35,024 nucleotides of DNA from Actinomycetota bacterium. Its GTDB lineage: Bacteria; Actinomycetota; Actinomycetes; S36-B12. The translations under genes and the position numbers were made by a program. Location of the stretch: NCBI GenBank assembly GCA_009699465.1, contig WLOE01000005.1, forward strand, positions 1 through 35,024, read 5' to 3'. Within the stretch, counting starts at the first letter, position 1. Every line of letters starts with the position of its first letter. Below the pieces are notes generated by a model. It saw only the letters and a program-made list of their open reading frames with translations. It did not search any database and was not told where the DNA came from. Positions 16,922 through 25,980 of the stretch are shown here, in pieces.

Positions 16922-18114
16922 AGGCTGCTCTTTTCCAAAATATGAACGGTGCACGATGATCCCAAACCGATCACGTGCGCCATACCAACCTTGGCGCCTT
17001 CAATCTGGCGAGGGCCAGCTTCATTGCGTAGGTGAGTAGCGACTTCCCAAATGTTGGCAATACCGGTTGCTGCAATGGGGTGGCCCTTTGATTGCAAACC
17101 GCCAGAGACATTCACTGGGGTCTTGCCATCACGCCAGGTTGCACCCGAATTGAAGAAGTCGATAGCTCCACCAGGCTCACATAGTTGCAAATTGTCGTAG
17201 TGCACCAATTCAGCCGCAGCAAAACAGTCATGAAGTTCCACGAGATTTAAATCCTGCGGGCCAACACCAGCAAGCTCGTATGCTTTGGTTGCGGCATTGC
17301 GAGTAACGGTACTGACATCAGGAAATTCCTGTGCAGCCTCAGTCCATGGATCTGACGCTAATACTGACGCGCTGATTTTCACTGCACGACGTTGTTGTTC
17401 AAGTGACAACGTGCGAAGTTTTGATTCACTGACAAGAATCGCTGCTGCAGCACCGTCGCAGTTCGCTGAACACATTGAACGCGTGTGTGGATAAGCAATC
17501 ATTGGATCATTCATGATCTGCTCAAGGGACATCTTGTTTTGGTATGCCGCATTTGGATTAAGCGTTGAATGTGAATGGCTTTTCTCAGAAATGCGAGCAA
17601 AAAGTTCAAAGTTTGCTCGTGGATCACTGTTGTTATAGGCCATGCCAATCTGCGCAAACAAACCAGCCATACCGCTGGTACCGATGTAGCCATCAAGATT
17701 CTTGATGGCACCGTTACGACCCTGTGGTGTCCAGGTTTCTGGCCCGGAGCCAACATCGTTACCGGTGAGCAAGCCAGCGCCATAGAGTTTTTCAACACCA
17801 ACGGCGATGCCCATGTCAGATTCGCCAGACTTAATCGACATCATCACAGCACGCATCGCAGTCGATCCCGTTGCGCAAGCGTTTGAGACGTTGTACGAAG
17901 GAATACCGGTTTGGCCGATCTGCTTCTGCAAACTTTGACCACTGGTTTGACCACGTAGGTTGCCGTAACCCATAACCTGCATGTCACGCATGGTTACACC
18001 AGCATCTTTTAATGCTGCCAAGGCTGCTTCAGCGGCGAGGTCGAGCACATCTTTGTCGGCACGCTTACCGAACGGTGTCATGTGGATTCCGAGAATCCAA
18101 ACGTTTTCAGTCAT
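16918..18114 (-). CDS. Thiolase family protein, SCP-x type, with nucleophilic Cys (DUF35 pair 2)
   Basis: The protein has 398 residues. Unlike the two other DUF35-linked thiolase homologues in this window, it keeps the catalytic set: Cys80 in SNACATGSTA, the HDCF block, the His of SKGHPIAATG and Cys in GLGSSCTVHIL. It is thus expected to be a real thiolase of the sterol carrier protein x type, cleaving a 3-keto(branched)acyl-CoA. The start has GAGGAAGA upstream. It lies 18 bases after the DUF35 gene at 18133 and ends the minus operon, with its stop overlapping the convergent Nudix gene. The DUF35 protein may be a subunit or a delivery factor. Confidence 0.92.
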   Translation of the reverse strand: MTENVWILGIHMTPFGKRADKDVLDLAAEAALAALKDAGVTMRDMQVMGYGNLRGQTSGQSLQKQIGQTGIPSYNVSNACATGSTAMRAVMMSIKSGESDMGIAVGVEKLYGAGLLTGNDVGSGPETWTPQGRNGAIKNLDGYIGTSGMAGLFAQIGMAYNNSDPRANFELFARISEKSHSHSTLNPNAAYQNKMSLEQIMNDPMIAYPHTRSMCSANCDGAAAAILVSESKLRTLSLEQQRRAVKISASVLASDPWTEAAQEFPDVSTVTRNAATKAYELAGVGPQDLNLVELHDCFAAAELVHYDNLQLCEPGGAIDFFNSGATWRDGKTPVNVSGGLQSKGHPIAATGIANIWEVATHLRNEAGPRQIEGAKVGMAHVIGLGSSCTVHILEKSSL

Positions 18115-18132
18115 TGAATCTTCCTCGTCTAC

Positions 18133-18519
18133 TTAAACCGGCTCAAAGCCGAAGCCGATGGCTTCGACGCCTTCAGCGTCGTTGCCCAGTGAATAGGTCT
18201 TGAGCTGCACTTCCATGCCGCGCGTGATGATTTCAGGATCCGGATCAACACCGATGATGTTCCCCATGACGGTCATGCCCCCACAATCGATCACTGCAGC
18301 GCAGTATGGAACGGGAACACCCTTGGCATCGTGATGCACGATGGTGAAGGTCTTTAACACACCAGTAGTTGGGACATCGACTTCAGTGAAATCCAAGGCG
18401 AAGCAATTTGGACACGCGTTATGGCGACCAAACACTTTTGCTTTGCAGGCGGTGCACTGTTGCGCAACCAAATGGGGCTGCGGATCAAGCGCTAGGTAGT
18501 TAACGATCGGAATCGGCAA
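18133..18519 (-). CDS. DUF35 (Zn-ribbon plus OB-fold) protein, pair 2
   Basis: The protein has 128 residues. Its Zn ribbon uses Cys22, Cys25, Cys36 and Cys39 (CTAC...CPNC), followed by an OB-fold with VPTTGVLKTFTIVHH. It begins with TTG behind an unusually strong GAGGAGG. This TTG start is shared with the DUF35 gene at 13000. The partner thiolase follows 18 bases downstream. The function is inferred from the family: binding and handing over acyl-CoA to, or stabilising, the thiolase. The gap of 79 bases to the upstream LLM gene may hold a weak terminator or internal promoter. Confidence 0.88.
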   Translation of the reverse strand: MPIPIVNYLALDPQPHLVAQQCTACKAKVFGRHNACPNCFALDFTEVDVPTTGVLKTFTIVHHDAKGVPVPYCAAVIDCGGMTVMGNIIGVDPDPEIITRGMEVQLKTYSLGNDAEGVEAIGFGFEPV

Positions 18520-18555
18520 AGCTCCTCCTCGGGCCTGTTGTCTTATAGGAAGAAC

Positions 18556-18590
18556 TTAGGCAAAAAACGACCCGCGCGTAGGGTACTTTG
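18556..18590 (-). terminator. Weak terminator-like element after the LLM gene
   Basis: Read on the minus strand, a GC-rich ACCC-TACGCGC-GGGT element is followed by CG and six T residues. The stem is only about 4 bp, so termination would be partial. It could reduce transcription of the downstream DUF35 and thiolase genes. Confidence 0.3.
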
Positions 18591-18598
18591 CCCAATTG

Positions 18599-19639
18599 CT
18601 ACATCAAAGAACGAAGTTGTTCCACCGTGGCAACAGGATCAACGCCTGCTGGAATCGTGATGTCCAGGCTAGTGACGCCTGATTCCTTGTAGGCAGCCAA
18701 GCGCTCAGCGACGAAGGAAGCCGATCCAACAAGTGTTGCTTGATCAAGCCAAGCCGCAGGAACGGCAGCCGCAGCCTCTTCACGCTTACCCGTGAGGAAG
18801 AACTCCTGGATAGCCAGGGCTTCATCTACCCAACCCATGCGCTGGGCTAGATCGTTATAGAAGTTTGCATTGCGAGCGCCCATGCCTCCAACGTACAGAG
18901 CAATGTGATTGCGCATTCCTTGAAGGAGTACCTCGCGATCCAGATTCTCACCGATGGCAACCGTGGTGTTAGCAACGATGTCAAGGGCACCGAGCTCCGC
19001 TGAGCGCTTGGCAAGCCCTGGAGCCAACGCGGCACCGAATACTTGCTGTGCCATTTCAGGGACCCAGAAAAATGGCAGCCAACCCTCAGCAATTTCTGCT
19101 GTTGTTTCCACTGATTTGTCACCGAGTGCGGCGAGGTAGATCGGAACAATTGAACGGTCTGGCTTATTGATGAGCTTGAGTGGTTTACCTAATCCGGTGC
19201 CGCCGGCGTCTTTTGTAAGTGGCACGCTCACGGTGTCACCTGAGTACTCCACAACCTCACGTCCGACAATCTTGCGCACGATATCGACAACTTCCTTGGT
19301 GCGCGTAAGTGGCTTTGAGTACGCCATACCGTGGAAGCCTTCAACGACCTGTGGTCCGGAAGCGCCTAGACCAAGGTGAAAACGACCACCACTGAGGTGA
19401 TCACACCCTGCAGCGGTCATACCCAGCACACCAGGAGTACGGCTGTACACATTCAGGATGGCGGTGCCTAAGCCAATTGTGTTCGTCTTTGCTGCGAGGT
19501 AACCAATAGCTGAAACCGCATCAAAACTGTAGGCCTCCTGAAGCCAGAGAAGGTCCAACCCAACCTTTTCCAATTCAAGAATGGTCGGCGTAAGCGCAAC
19601 AACATCTTTGGTGTAATCAAGGGTGTAAGACAAACGCAT
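18599..19639 (-). CDS. LLM-class (luciferase-like) oxidoreductase, probably F420-dependent
   Basis: The protein has 346 residues, of the bacterial luciferase-like TIM-barrel superfamily. It starts MRLSYTLDYTKDV and contains ELEKVGLDLLWLQEAYSFDA, LAAKTNTIGLGTAI and LSGGRFHLGLGASGPQVVEG, the pattern of F420-linked members related to mycobacterial Rv3520c-like proteins. It could reduce or oxidise a pathway intermediate with F420; FMN use cannot be excluded. The frame is open to 19717, but GAGAGG before the ATG at 19639 supports the shorter protein. It sits between an MFS gene (40 bases upstream) and the DUF35/thiolase pair, so it is probably part of the same catabolic unit. Confidence 0.87.
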   Translation of the reverse strand: MRLSYTLDYTKDVVALTPTILELEKVGLDLLWLQEAYSFDAVSAIGYLAAKTNTIGLGTAILNVYSRTPGVLGMTAAGCDHLSGGRFHLGLGASGPQVVEGFHGMAYSKPLTRTKEVVDIVRKIVGREVVEYSGDTVSVPLTKDAGGTGLGKPLKLINKPDRSIVPIYLAALGDKSVETTAEIAEGWLPFFWVPEMAQQVFGAALAPGLAKRSAELGALDIVANTTVAIGENLDREVLLQGMRNHIALYVGGMGARNANFYNDLAQRMGWVDEALAIQEFFLTGKREEAAAAVPAAWLDQATLVGSASFVAERLAAYKESGVTSLDITIPAGVDPVATVEQLRSLM

Positions 19640-19679
19640 GGCAAGACCTCTCGTAACTGCGATCGTTTCTAAGACAAGA

Positions 19680-20948
19680 CTAGCTAGTGCTGGCCAGTCC
19701 AAGGCGGGTGCTTTCACTTTCTAGTTCAAGCATTTTTGAAGGACGTAAACGCCAGGTAACCCAAACAGCTACAACGCAGCCATAACCGATAACCACCGTG
19801 ATCGATGTGTGTTCGGCAACAGTTCCTGCAAGCAACATGCCGATAGGCACCATGCCCCCAAGCGCAGTCATCCATAGACCCATGAGATGGCCGCGACGCT
19901 CGAGTGGCACATGGCTTTGTGCGGAAGCGTTGAGGCCAATCACAACAAGTTGATAGGAGATCCCGAGGATAAAAATCAACGGATAGGCCAGTGGCGCTTG
20001 ACGCACGAAAAGCAAGATGCCAAGGATCACGATGACACCAATAAGACCTGCCCTGATGACCTTAAATGGATCACGTCGGACAAGGAAGGTGCTCAACCCA
20101 ATGGCGCCAAGTACTGCGCCACCGCCAAGGCACGCATAGAGCCAGCCGTAAGCAGATGACTCAACATCGATACCGAAGTTCGCGCCGGCAATAGTTGGCA
20201 GCTGGTACAAGAACGTCAGAGTGAAAAGTGCCAGGGCAAACACACTCACGATGATGCGACGCACGAATGGATCCTCGCGCAGCATTTCGATGCCGCCGCC
20301 AAGACCTGAAGTCGTGTTGGCGCCAGGCTTTCGAGCAGGAAAGCGCACAAGGTATACCGCGGTCATCACAAACGCGAAACTTGCAGCGTTGAGCAGCATC
20401 ACGCCGGAGGCACCAATGATTGGGAAGAGAATTCCTCCGATTGCCGGTCCGATCACTCGTGCAGCATTCATCTGTGTTGAGTTCAATGACACTGCAGCAC
20501 GCAGATTTTCTGGTCCAACAAGACTTGGTACCGAAGATCCCCAAGCTGGGCCAATCATCGCGTTACCGATGCCCACCCCTAGGACGCAAAGAAAAACGCC
20601 GGTGAAGTAAAGCTCTGGGCGCGCTAATGCGTAGGCAAGGGTTAAGACGCAAAGAACTTGCCAGGTCTGCATGATCAAGATGAACTTGCGAACATCGAAG
20701 CGGTCGGTCATCCACCCGCCGACAGTTGGCAAGAACAACATTGGTCCAAGTTGGGCGAACGTGATGACGCCTACGGCAAGTGGTGATTTGGTGCGGTCGT
20801 AAATAAAGGCACCAAGCACAATAGTTTGCATCCATGTGCCAATTTGTGACATGAAGGAGCCAAGTAAGACGTAACGAAAAGCCCGCACCCGCAATGCAGA
20901 TCGGGCAGTGCCAATCTGCTGCGGATGCGGGCTGGTCGTTGAACCCAT
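19680..20948 (-). CDS. MFS transporter, MFS_3/EntS-like
   Basis: This is a membrane carrier of about 422 residues with some 12 helices, beginning FRYVLLGSFMSQIGTWMQT and containing the loop GGWMTDRFDVRKF. It belongs to the exporter-like MFS_3 group (enterobactin exporter type) and is clearly different from the tandem carriers at 4320-6746. The ATG at 20948 lies 11 bases after the dehydrogenase stop. A TTG at 20963 that overlaps that stop would add five residues, and neither has a good ribosome binding site. It is cotranscribed with the fused dehydrogenase. Export of a pathway product or toxic intermediate is plausible but unproven. Confidence 0.85.
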   Translation of the reverse strand: MGSTTSPHPQQIGTARSALRVRAFRYVLLGSFMSQIGTWMQTIVLGAFIYDRTKSPLAVGVITFAQLGPMLFLPTVGGWMTDRFDVRKFILIMQTWQVLCVLTLAYALARPELYFTGVFLCVLGVGIGNAMIGPAWGSSVPSLVGPENLRAAVSLNSTQMNAARVIGPAIGGILFPIIGASGVMLLNAASFAFVMTAVYLVRFPARKPGANTTSGLGGGIEMLREDPFVRRIIVSVFALALFTLTFLYQLPTIAGANFGIDVESSAYGWLYACLGGGAVLGAIGLSTFLVRRDPFKVIRAGLIGVIVILGILLFVRQAPLAYPLIFILGISYQLVVIGLNASAQSHVPLERRGHLMGLWMTALGGMVPIGMLLAGTVAEHTSITVVIGYGCVVAVWVTWRLRPSKMLELESESTRLGLASTS

Positions 20949-20959
20949 TGGGTGTGAAC

Positions 20960-23095
20960 TCAACGAATCAGTGGATCTCGTGGCATTCCAAGGATGCGCT
21001 CAGCGATGACGTTACGACTAATTTCTGAGGTACCGCCTGCAATCGTCAAGCAACGATTAAAGACGTATTGGTAGGTGATTTCTGGGTTTTCACCATCGAC
21101 ACCGCCATCTTCAAGGAGCTTCATGGCAACTTCGGTTGTTGATTGTGCAAGTTCGGAAACCAGCACCTTCGTAATGTTGCCTTCAGCTCCTGGGCCTGAA
21201 CCCATCACTGCGCGAGTTGCGGCGCGAAGGTTCATCAAACGAATGACCTGCTCGAGGGCAACCTGCTTACCAACTTCACGATCATGACCAAGGTCAGCCT
21301 TGACTCCGCCAGGAAGAAGAGCGATGAGGTCGTACGCATCAATACCGTTACGAGCTTGGCCACCAATCGTGACGCGCTCATTGCCAAGAGTTGCGCGAGC
21401 AACTGCCCAACCATTGTTGATTTCGCCGACGACATCCGCATCAGGTACGAACACATCATCGAAGAAGACTTCGTTGAACATGGTGTCGCCACTATTTTCG
21501 CGCAGTGGGCGGATGGTCACTCCAGGAGCGTCCATCTTGATCACCATCGCGGTGACACCCTTGTGCTTGGGTGCATCTGGATCAGTGCGCACAGTTGCAA
21601 GACCGAACTGGCAATGCTGAGCGCCTGATGTCCAAACCTTTTGGCCGTCCACCTTCCAGCCACCTTCAACTTTGATGGCTTTGGTTGACACTGCGGCAGC
21701 ATCTGAGCCAGCGCCAGGTTCAGAGAACAACTGGCACCAGATGGTTTCGCCAAGCATTGCCGGACGCAACCAACGCTGCACCTGATCCTCGGTAGCCAAC
21801 TGCGAAAGAGTCAAACCAACCCAACCGGTGATACCAAGGTTTGGCACGTCAATACCGGCGAACTCTTCTTCGATAACGATTTGCTCAACGGCTGTTGCCT
21901 CACGACCCCAAGGCTTGCCCCAGTGTGGAACCAGGTAGCCAGACTCGAACAGTACGCGACGCTTATCGGCAGGAGCTGCAGCGTGGTACGCAGCAACTGC
22001 AGCCTTTGCTTCTGCGCGGAAGCTTTCAGCTTCTTCAGGAAGATCAAAGGCATACACGCGGTGATTGCCATTCGCGCTTAGTGCAGTCAGATCTGCCGCA
22101 GCATCATCGGAAGTTCCGAAAATCACTGCAGTTGCGGCTGCACGCTTGAAGTAAAGGTGTGCATCATGCACCCAGGTGAAACCGATTCCACCGTGAATTT
22201 GAATGTTCTTTCGCGCATTGAATTCAAATGCTGGCAAAGCCAAAGCTGCTGCAGCAGCTGCCGCAACCGGGCCAGATTTTGGATCAAGAACTGTGCGAGC
22301 GGCGTCCCAAGCAGCAGCGGTTGCCATTTCAGTTTGGATCAACATGTTTGCGCAGTGATGCTTGATTGCCTGGAAGGTTGAGATGGTTCGACCAAACTGT
22401 TCACGGATCTTTGTGTATTCCGTTGCCATTTCGGTTGTGATGCGAGCGCCGCCAGCAGCTTCAGCTGCAGCAAGTACGCGACCAATGCGGTGTGCAAGCT
22501 CGCCACCACCAACGATGATTTCTGCAGGAGCATCCTTAAGTTCAACTTTTGCATTGCGACGTGATTCGTCGATCGTCTTATTCGGGGTGATCGTTGCGCT
22601 TGATGCAGGAACGATCACGAGGTCATTGCCAACCACGAAAGCGAGATGAGTCGCAAGTTCAGCCGACGTAACAGCATTTGCTGTTCCGCTCGCCTTGCCG
22701 CCAGAAACTGTGATGGTGTTTCGAAGACTGAAACCTGAGGTTGAGTCGCCCTCAGCAAAACCTGGAAGCAGTGCTTGCTTTTGCGCTTGGGTACCAGCTG
22801 CAGCGATGGTTGCTGAAACAACAACTGTTGGAAGGAACGCACCTGGTGCTACGACTCGACCAAGTTCTTCAACAACGATTGCGGTTTCTTCAAGGCCAAA
22901 ACCTTGGCCGCCAAATTCTTCAGGCAGGTGAAGACCGAACATGCCGTTTTCCTTGAACGGGGCCCAGAACGCTGGAAGTACTTCGTCTTTCGTGTCCAAA
23001 GTTGCGCGTGCTTGATCGATGCCACCGTGATCGGCGAGCAAGGAGCGAGCAACGTCCGCGAGGGAGCGATGTTCTTCGGTGAGAGCCAGGGACAT
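20960..23095 (-). CDS. Fused double acyl-CoA dehydrogenase (FadE34-like)
   Basis: The protein has 711 residues and two complete acyl-CoA dehydrogenase halves. Residues ~1-345 contain HLPEEFGGQGFG, REQFGRTISTFQAIKHHC and IQIHGGIGFTWVHDAHLYFKR (about 297-320). Residues ~375-711 contain FSEPGAGSD (about 453-462), KVWTSGAQH, DPDAPKHKG and GGTSEISRNVIAERILGMPRDP. From memory, mycobacterial FadE34, which acts in cholesterol side-chain oxidation, has the same length and plan; this would need checking. The halves correspond to the two separate genes at 8979 and 7845, in reversed order. AAAGGA before the ATG at 23095 fixes the start, rather than 23110. It would oxidise a bulky or branched acyl-CoA as a fused heterodimer. 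Confidence 0.93.
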   Translation of the reverse strand: MSLALTEEHRSLADVARSLLADHGGIDQARATLDTKDEVLPAFWAPFKENGMFGLHLPEEFGGQGFGLEETAIVVEELGRVVAPGAFLPTVVVSATIAAAGTQAQKQALLPGFAEGDSTSGFSLRNTITVSGGKASGTANAVTSAELATHLAFVVGNDLVIVPASSATITPNKTIDESRRNAKVELKDAPAEIIVGGGELAHRIGRVLAAAEAAGGARITTEMATEYTKIREQFGRTISTFQAIKHHCANMLIQTEMATAAAWDAARTVLDPKSGPVAAAAAAALALPAFEFNARKNIQIHGGIGFTWVHDAHLYFKRAAATAVIFGTSDDAAADLTALSANGNHRVYAFDLPEEAESFRAEAKAAVAAYHAAAPADKRRVLFESGYLVPHWGKPWGREATAVEQIVIEEEFAGIDVPNLGITGWVGLTLSQLATEDQVQRWLRPAMLGETIWCQLFSEPGAGSDAAAVSTKAIKVEGGWKVDGQKVWTSGAQHCQFGLATVRTDPDAPKHKGVTAMVIKMDAPGVTIRPLRENSGDTMFNEVFFDDVFVPDADVVGEINNGWAVARATLGNERVTIGGQARNGIDAYDLIALLPGGVKADLGHDREVGKQVALEQVIRLMNLRAATRAVMGSGPGAEGNITKVLVSELAQSTTEVAMKLLEDGGVDGENPEITYQYVFNRCLTIAGGTSEISRNVIAERILGMPRDPLIR

Positions 23096-23176
23096 GGCAG
23101 TTCCTTTCAAAGTTTTACGACTAAACCAAGCTAAGAATAGCGGAATTATCGAACTCTTTATCCCAAATGGCCTAGA

Positions 23177-23216
23177 AAAGCCATGAGGCCCGATTCACAA
23201 AAACCGGGCCTCATGG
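23177..23216 (-). terminator. Terminator after the second CoA-transferase
   Basis: A perfect 12-bp stem has arms at 23181-23192 and 23205-23216 (CCATGAGGCCCG and its complement) and a 12-base A-rich loop. Read on the minus strand it is followed by CTTTTC. It lies 17 bases beyond the CoA-transferase stop and separates it from the dehydrogenase operon. Confidence 0.85.
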
Positions 23217-23232
23217 GTAATAACTGGTCAAA

Positions 23233-24468
23233 TCAGGTGATTGCGCCAGCGATCTTGAGCTCAATGAGTTTCTCGTCGTTAATTCCAAGTTCACGCATGA
23301 CCTCATCGGTGTGCTCAGCGAACTGAGGGGCACGGGTGAGGGTTGGGTTGACTTCGTCAAACAGCACTGGGCTGGCAACCAGCTCGCGATCTTTGCCATC
23401 GGAGTCAACAACTTTGGAGATCAAGCCGTTATCGCGTAGACCCTTGTCCTGGCTGATTTCCCAGAAGTCTTGAACAACTGCCCATTGACCGGTCTGAGTG
23501 CCAAGAATTGCCTTGAGTTCTTCAAGATTCATTGAAGCAAAGAGTTCAGCAACCAACGCGCGACCTTCATAACCGTTTTGCACGATCAAACCTGCATCGG
23601 CAAAGCGAGCATCGGCCTTCCAGTCAGGCTTATTGAACGCATCGCAGAACATTGGCCAGTACTGACCTGGCTGCAACATGGTCAACATGATGAAGCGGCC
23701 ATCCTTGGTGCGGTACGAACCAGTGAGTGGATTGCTTGGTGTGCCAGCAGGTTGAACGCGCTTTGGAGCGGGGGTCGGACCACCGACGAGCATTGCAAGG
23801 TTTGAACCAAACTGAGTTGCCCAAGCACCTACGCCAAGAAGCGATACGTCAACGACGGACGCTTCACCTGTTACGGCGCGCTTGTAGAGAGCCGCAGCTA
23901 CACCACCAGCGATGGTGATGCCGCCGGTGTTGTCACCGAATGCACCAGTTGGCATCTGGGTGAGATCAGTTGCGTCATCCCAGGTGGTTGCCCAGCCGGC
24001 ACCGCTGCGTGCCCAGAAACCTGTTGAGTCGTATCCACCCTTATCGCGCTCGTCGCCCTTGTTACCAAAGGCAGTGCCGCGCATGTAAATGATGTTTGGG
24101 TTGATCGCCTTGATCTGATCAACGTCGATACCCATCTTGCGGCGTGGGCCAGGCAAGAAGTTGGTGAGCAGCACATCGCTGTTGAGTACCAATTCGCGCA
24201 GGATTTCCTGAGCTTCCGGCTTGGTGAGGTCCATGCCAATACTGCGCTTTCCGCGGTTAGGGCCTTCCATGATTGGGAAGAAGTTTGATCCGGGTGCCAG
24301 AGCATCCAGGCCCATTACTCGCACGAGCCCACGCTGGGCATCGCCAGTGACGGCGTGCTCAATCTTGATGACATCGGCGCCCCAGTCGCACAGCACTGCA
24401 CCGGCAGCAGGGACAAAAGTGAACTGCGCGATCTCAAGGACGCGCACTCCCTTCATTGGACCACTCAT
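23233..24468 (-). CDS. CaiB/BaiF family (family III) CoA-transferase, second copy
   Basis: The protein has 411 residues, homologous to the CoA-transferase at 3101 along its length (MKGVRVLEIAQFTFVPAAGA, CDWGADVIKIEHA, DVLLTNFLPGPRRKMGIDVDQ). The likely catalytic aspartate is Asp179 in FGDNTGGITIAGG. AAGGAG five bases before the ATG at 24468 fixes the start over the GTG at 24474. It would move CoA onto a carboxylic acid; donor and acceptor are unknown. It is a single-gene unit, divergent from the amidohydrolase at 24678, and ends at a strong terminator. Confidence 0.92.
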   Translation of the reverse strand: MSGPMKGVRVLEIAQFTFVPAAGAVLCDWGADVIKIEHAVTGDAQRGLVRVMGLDALAPGSNFFPIMEGPNRGKRSIGMDLTKPEAQEILRELVLNSDVLLTNFLPGPRRKMGIDVDQIKAINPNIIYMRGTAFGNKGDERDKGGYDSTGFWARSGAGWATTWDDATDLTQMPTGAFGDNTGGITIAGGVAAALYKRAVTGEASVVDVSLLGVGAWATQFGSNLAMLVGGPTPAPKRVQPAGTPSNPLTGSYRTKDGRFIMLTMLQPGQYWPMFCDAFNKPDWKADARFADAGLIVQNGYEGRALVAELFASMNLEELKAILGTQTGQWAVVQDFWEISQDKGLRDNGLISKVVDSDGKDRELVASPVLFDEVNPTLTRAPQFAEHTDEVMRELGINDEKLIELKIAGAIT

Positions 24469-24522
24469 GAACACTCCTTATTAATGCGGATCAGACGAAG
24501 GCCCACCGTAATGGTTTCGATA

Positions 24523-24581
24523 GGGGTTTCGCCAGCCTTTTCTCGGGCTCAAAATATCTTTTAAAATTATCGTGAAACCCC
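24523..24581. repeat. Spaced inverted repeat in the divergent intergenic region
   Basis: GGGGTTTC (24523-24530) and GAAACCCC (24574-24581) form an 8-base inverted repeat separated by 43 AT-rich bases. It lies between the divergent CoA-transferase and amidohydrolase starts. It could be a pair of operator half-sites or chance. Confidence 0.35.
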
Positions 24582-24582
24582 C

Positions 24583-24611
24583 TTGCGCGGAGTTATCGTA
24601 AGTATTACCGT
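24583..24611 (+). promoter_or_regulatory. Candidate promoter of the amidohydrolase gene
   Basis: TTGCGC (24583-24588) and TACCGT (24606-24611) are 17 bases apart and end 66 bases before the start codon. The -10 fits TAnnnT only loosely. Confidence 0.35.
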
Positions 24612-24677
24612 ATCTTCATCGGTCCTCGACCGAGAAGTTCTGCCCACAAAAGAACACCTTCGGCCAAGGAGGCCCCA

Positions 24678-25820
24678 GTGCTTGAAAAAGACGTACAGAT
24701 CATCAGTGTTGATGACCACGTAATTGAACATCCAAATGTGTGGACCGATCGCCTTCCAGCCAAGTTCAAGGAAGCCGGCCCAAACCTCGTGCGCGATGCC
24801 GTTAATGGTGACCACTGGGTCTTTGAAGGCGCCCCAGCAGGCAACTTCGCGTTGAATGCCGTTGTTGGCCGCGCTAAAGAAGACATCGCAATGGACCCCC
24901 GTTCATACGATGACATGCGCGATGGCTGCCATGACATTCATGAGCGCATCAAGGACATGGACATTGAAGGTATCCATGCACAGTTGAACTTCCCAAACAT
25001 GCCTGGTTTTGCTGGCACCACCTTGGTAAACGCTAAGGACAAGGAACTCGCACTAGCCTCGATTCAGGCATACAACGACTTCATCCTTGATGAATGGTGT
25101 GCTCCATACCCAGACCGCCAGATTCCATTGATGGTCGTGCCTTGGTGGGATGTTGACCTCACGGTCAAGGAAATCCACCGCACTGCAGATAAGGGTGCAA
25201 AGAGTTTCACCTTCGTTGAGCTTCCACACAAGCTCGGTATGCCTTCATGGCACACCGATCATTGGAATCCAATGCTTCAGGCAGCTCAAGATCGTGAAAT
25301 GCCAATCTCGATTCACTTCGGGTCAGGTGGCGCTCCTCTAGGTGTGTCCGAAGAAGGCATGAGCACCAACTTCACTGTCGGTATCTCACTGTTCGCATTG
25401 AACTCAGCGATGGCAACTGCAGAATTGTTGCTCTCACCTGTATTCCACAACTACCCAGATGTGAAGTTCGTGCTGAGCGAAGGTGGCATCGGTTGGGTTC
25501 CTTACATGCTCGAGCGCATTGACTATGTGTGGGATCGTCACCGCTGGTACAACGACGTGAACCGTGAAGTGAAGCCTTCAGAAAACTGGAGCAAGAACAT
25601 GTTCGCACCGTTCATTTATGACGATGCTGGCATTTTCTCTCGTCACCTCATTGGCATCGACAACATCATGTTTGAGTCGGATTACCCACACTCAGACAGC
25701 AACTGGCCACATACCCGCAAGATGCTCGAAGAGTCACTTGCAAATGTGCCAAATGATGAGTGCGCAAAGATCGCAGAAGGAAACGCCCGTCGCGTGTACA
25801 ACTTCCCACGCAAGGGCTAA
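24678..25820 (+). CDS. Amidohydrolase 2 family metal-dependent hydrolase/decarboxylase (copy 1 of 3)
   Basis: This is a TIM-barrel protein of 380 residues. The metal-binding Asp12-x-His14 is in SVDDHVIEHP near the N-terminus. Later come a HFGSGG segment with a barrel histidine, LSEGGIGWVPYMLERID and the C-terminal catalytic aspartate block ESDYPHSDSNWPH. This group contains ACMSD- and resorcylate-type decarboxylases and hydratases, and many members of unknown role next to acyl-CoA genes in actinomycetes. The GTG start is fixed by AAGGAGG at 24665-24671. It is a single-gene unit between a candidate promoter and a strong terminator. Paralogues lie at 33153 and at the right edge. The reaction is not known. 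Confidence 0.9.
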   Translation: MLEKDVQIISVDDHVIEHPNVWTDRLPAKFKEAGPNLVRDAVNGDHWVFEGAPAGNFALNAVVGRAKEDIAMDPRSYDDMRDGCHDIHERIKDMDIEGIHAQLNFPNMPGFAGTTLVNAKDKELALASIQAYNDFILDEWCAPYPDRQIPLMVVPWWDVDLTVKEIHRTADKGAKSFTFVELPHKLGMPSWHTDHWNPMLQAAQDREMPISIHFGSGGAPLGVSEEGMSTNFTVGISLFALNSAMATAELLLSPVFHNYPDVKFVLSEGGIGWVPYMLERIDYVWDRHRWYNDVNREVKPSENWSKNMFAPFIYDDAGIFSRHLIGIDNIMFESDYPHSDSNWPHTRKMLEESLANVPNDECAKIAEGNARRVYNFPRKG

Positions 25821-25832
25821 TTGCTCGACTAC

Positions 25833-25873
25833 AAAAGAAGCGGTGTCCGGAATTCCGGGCACCGCTTCTTTTT
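25833..25873 (+). terminator. Rho-independent terminator after the amidohydrolase
   Basis: Arms AAAAGAAGCGGTG (25833-25845) and its complement (25860-25872), with inner CCGG/CCGG pairs, form a long stem ending in TTTTT. It starts 12 bases after the stop codon. Confidence 0.93.
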
Positions 25874-25980
25874 ATTAACTTTTCAAGAGAACCGCACAAG
25901 CGGCCAGTGGAGGTGAAATAGTGGAGTCAACATAAATCGAACATTGCTCCAGCACCACACTCACAAAGGAATGACGACTC

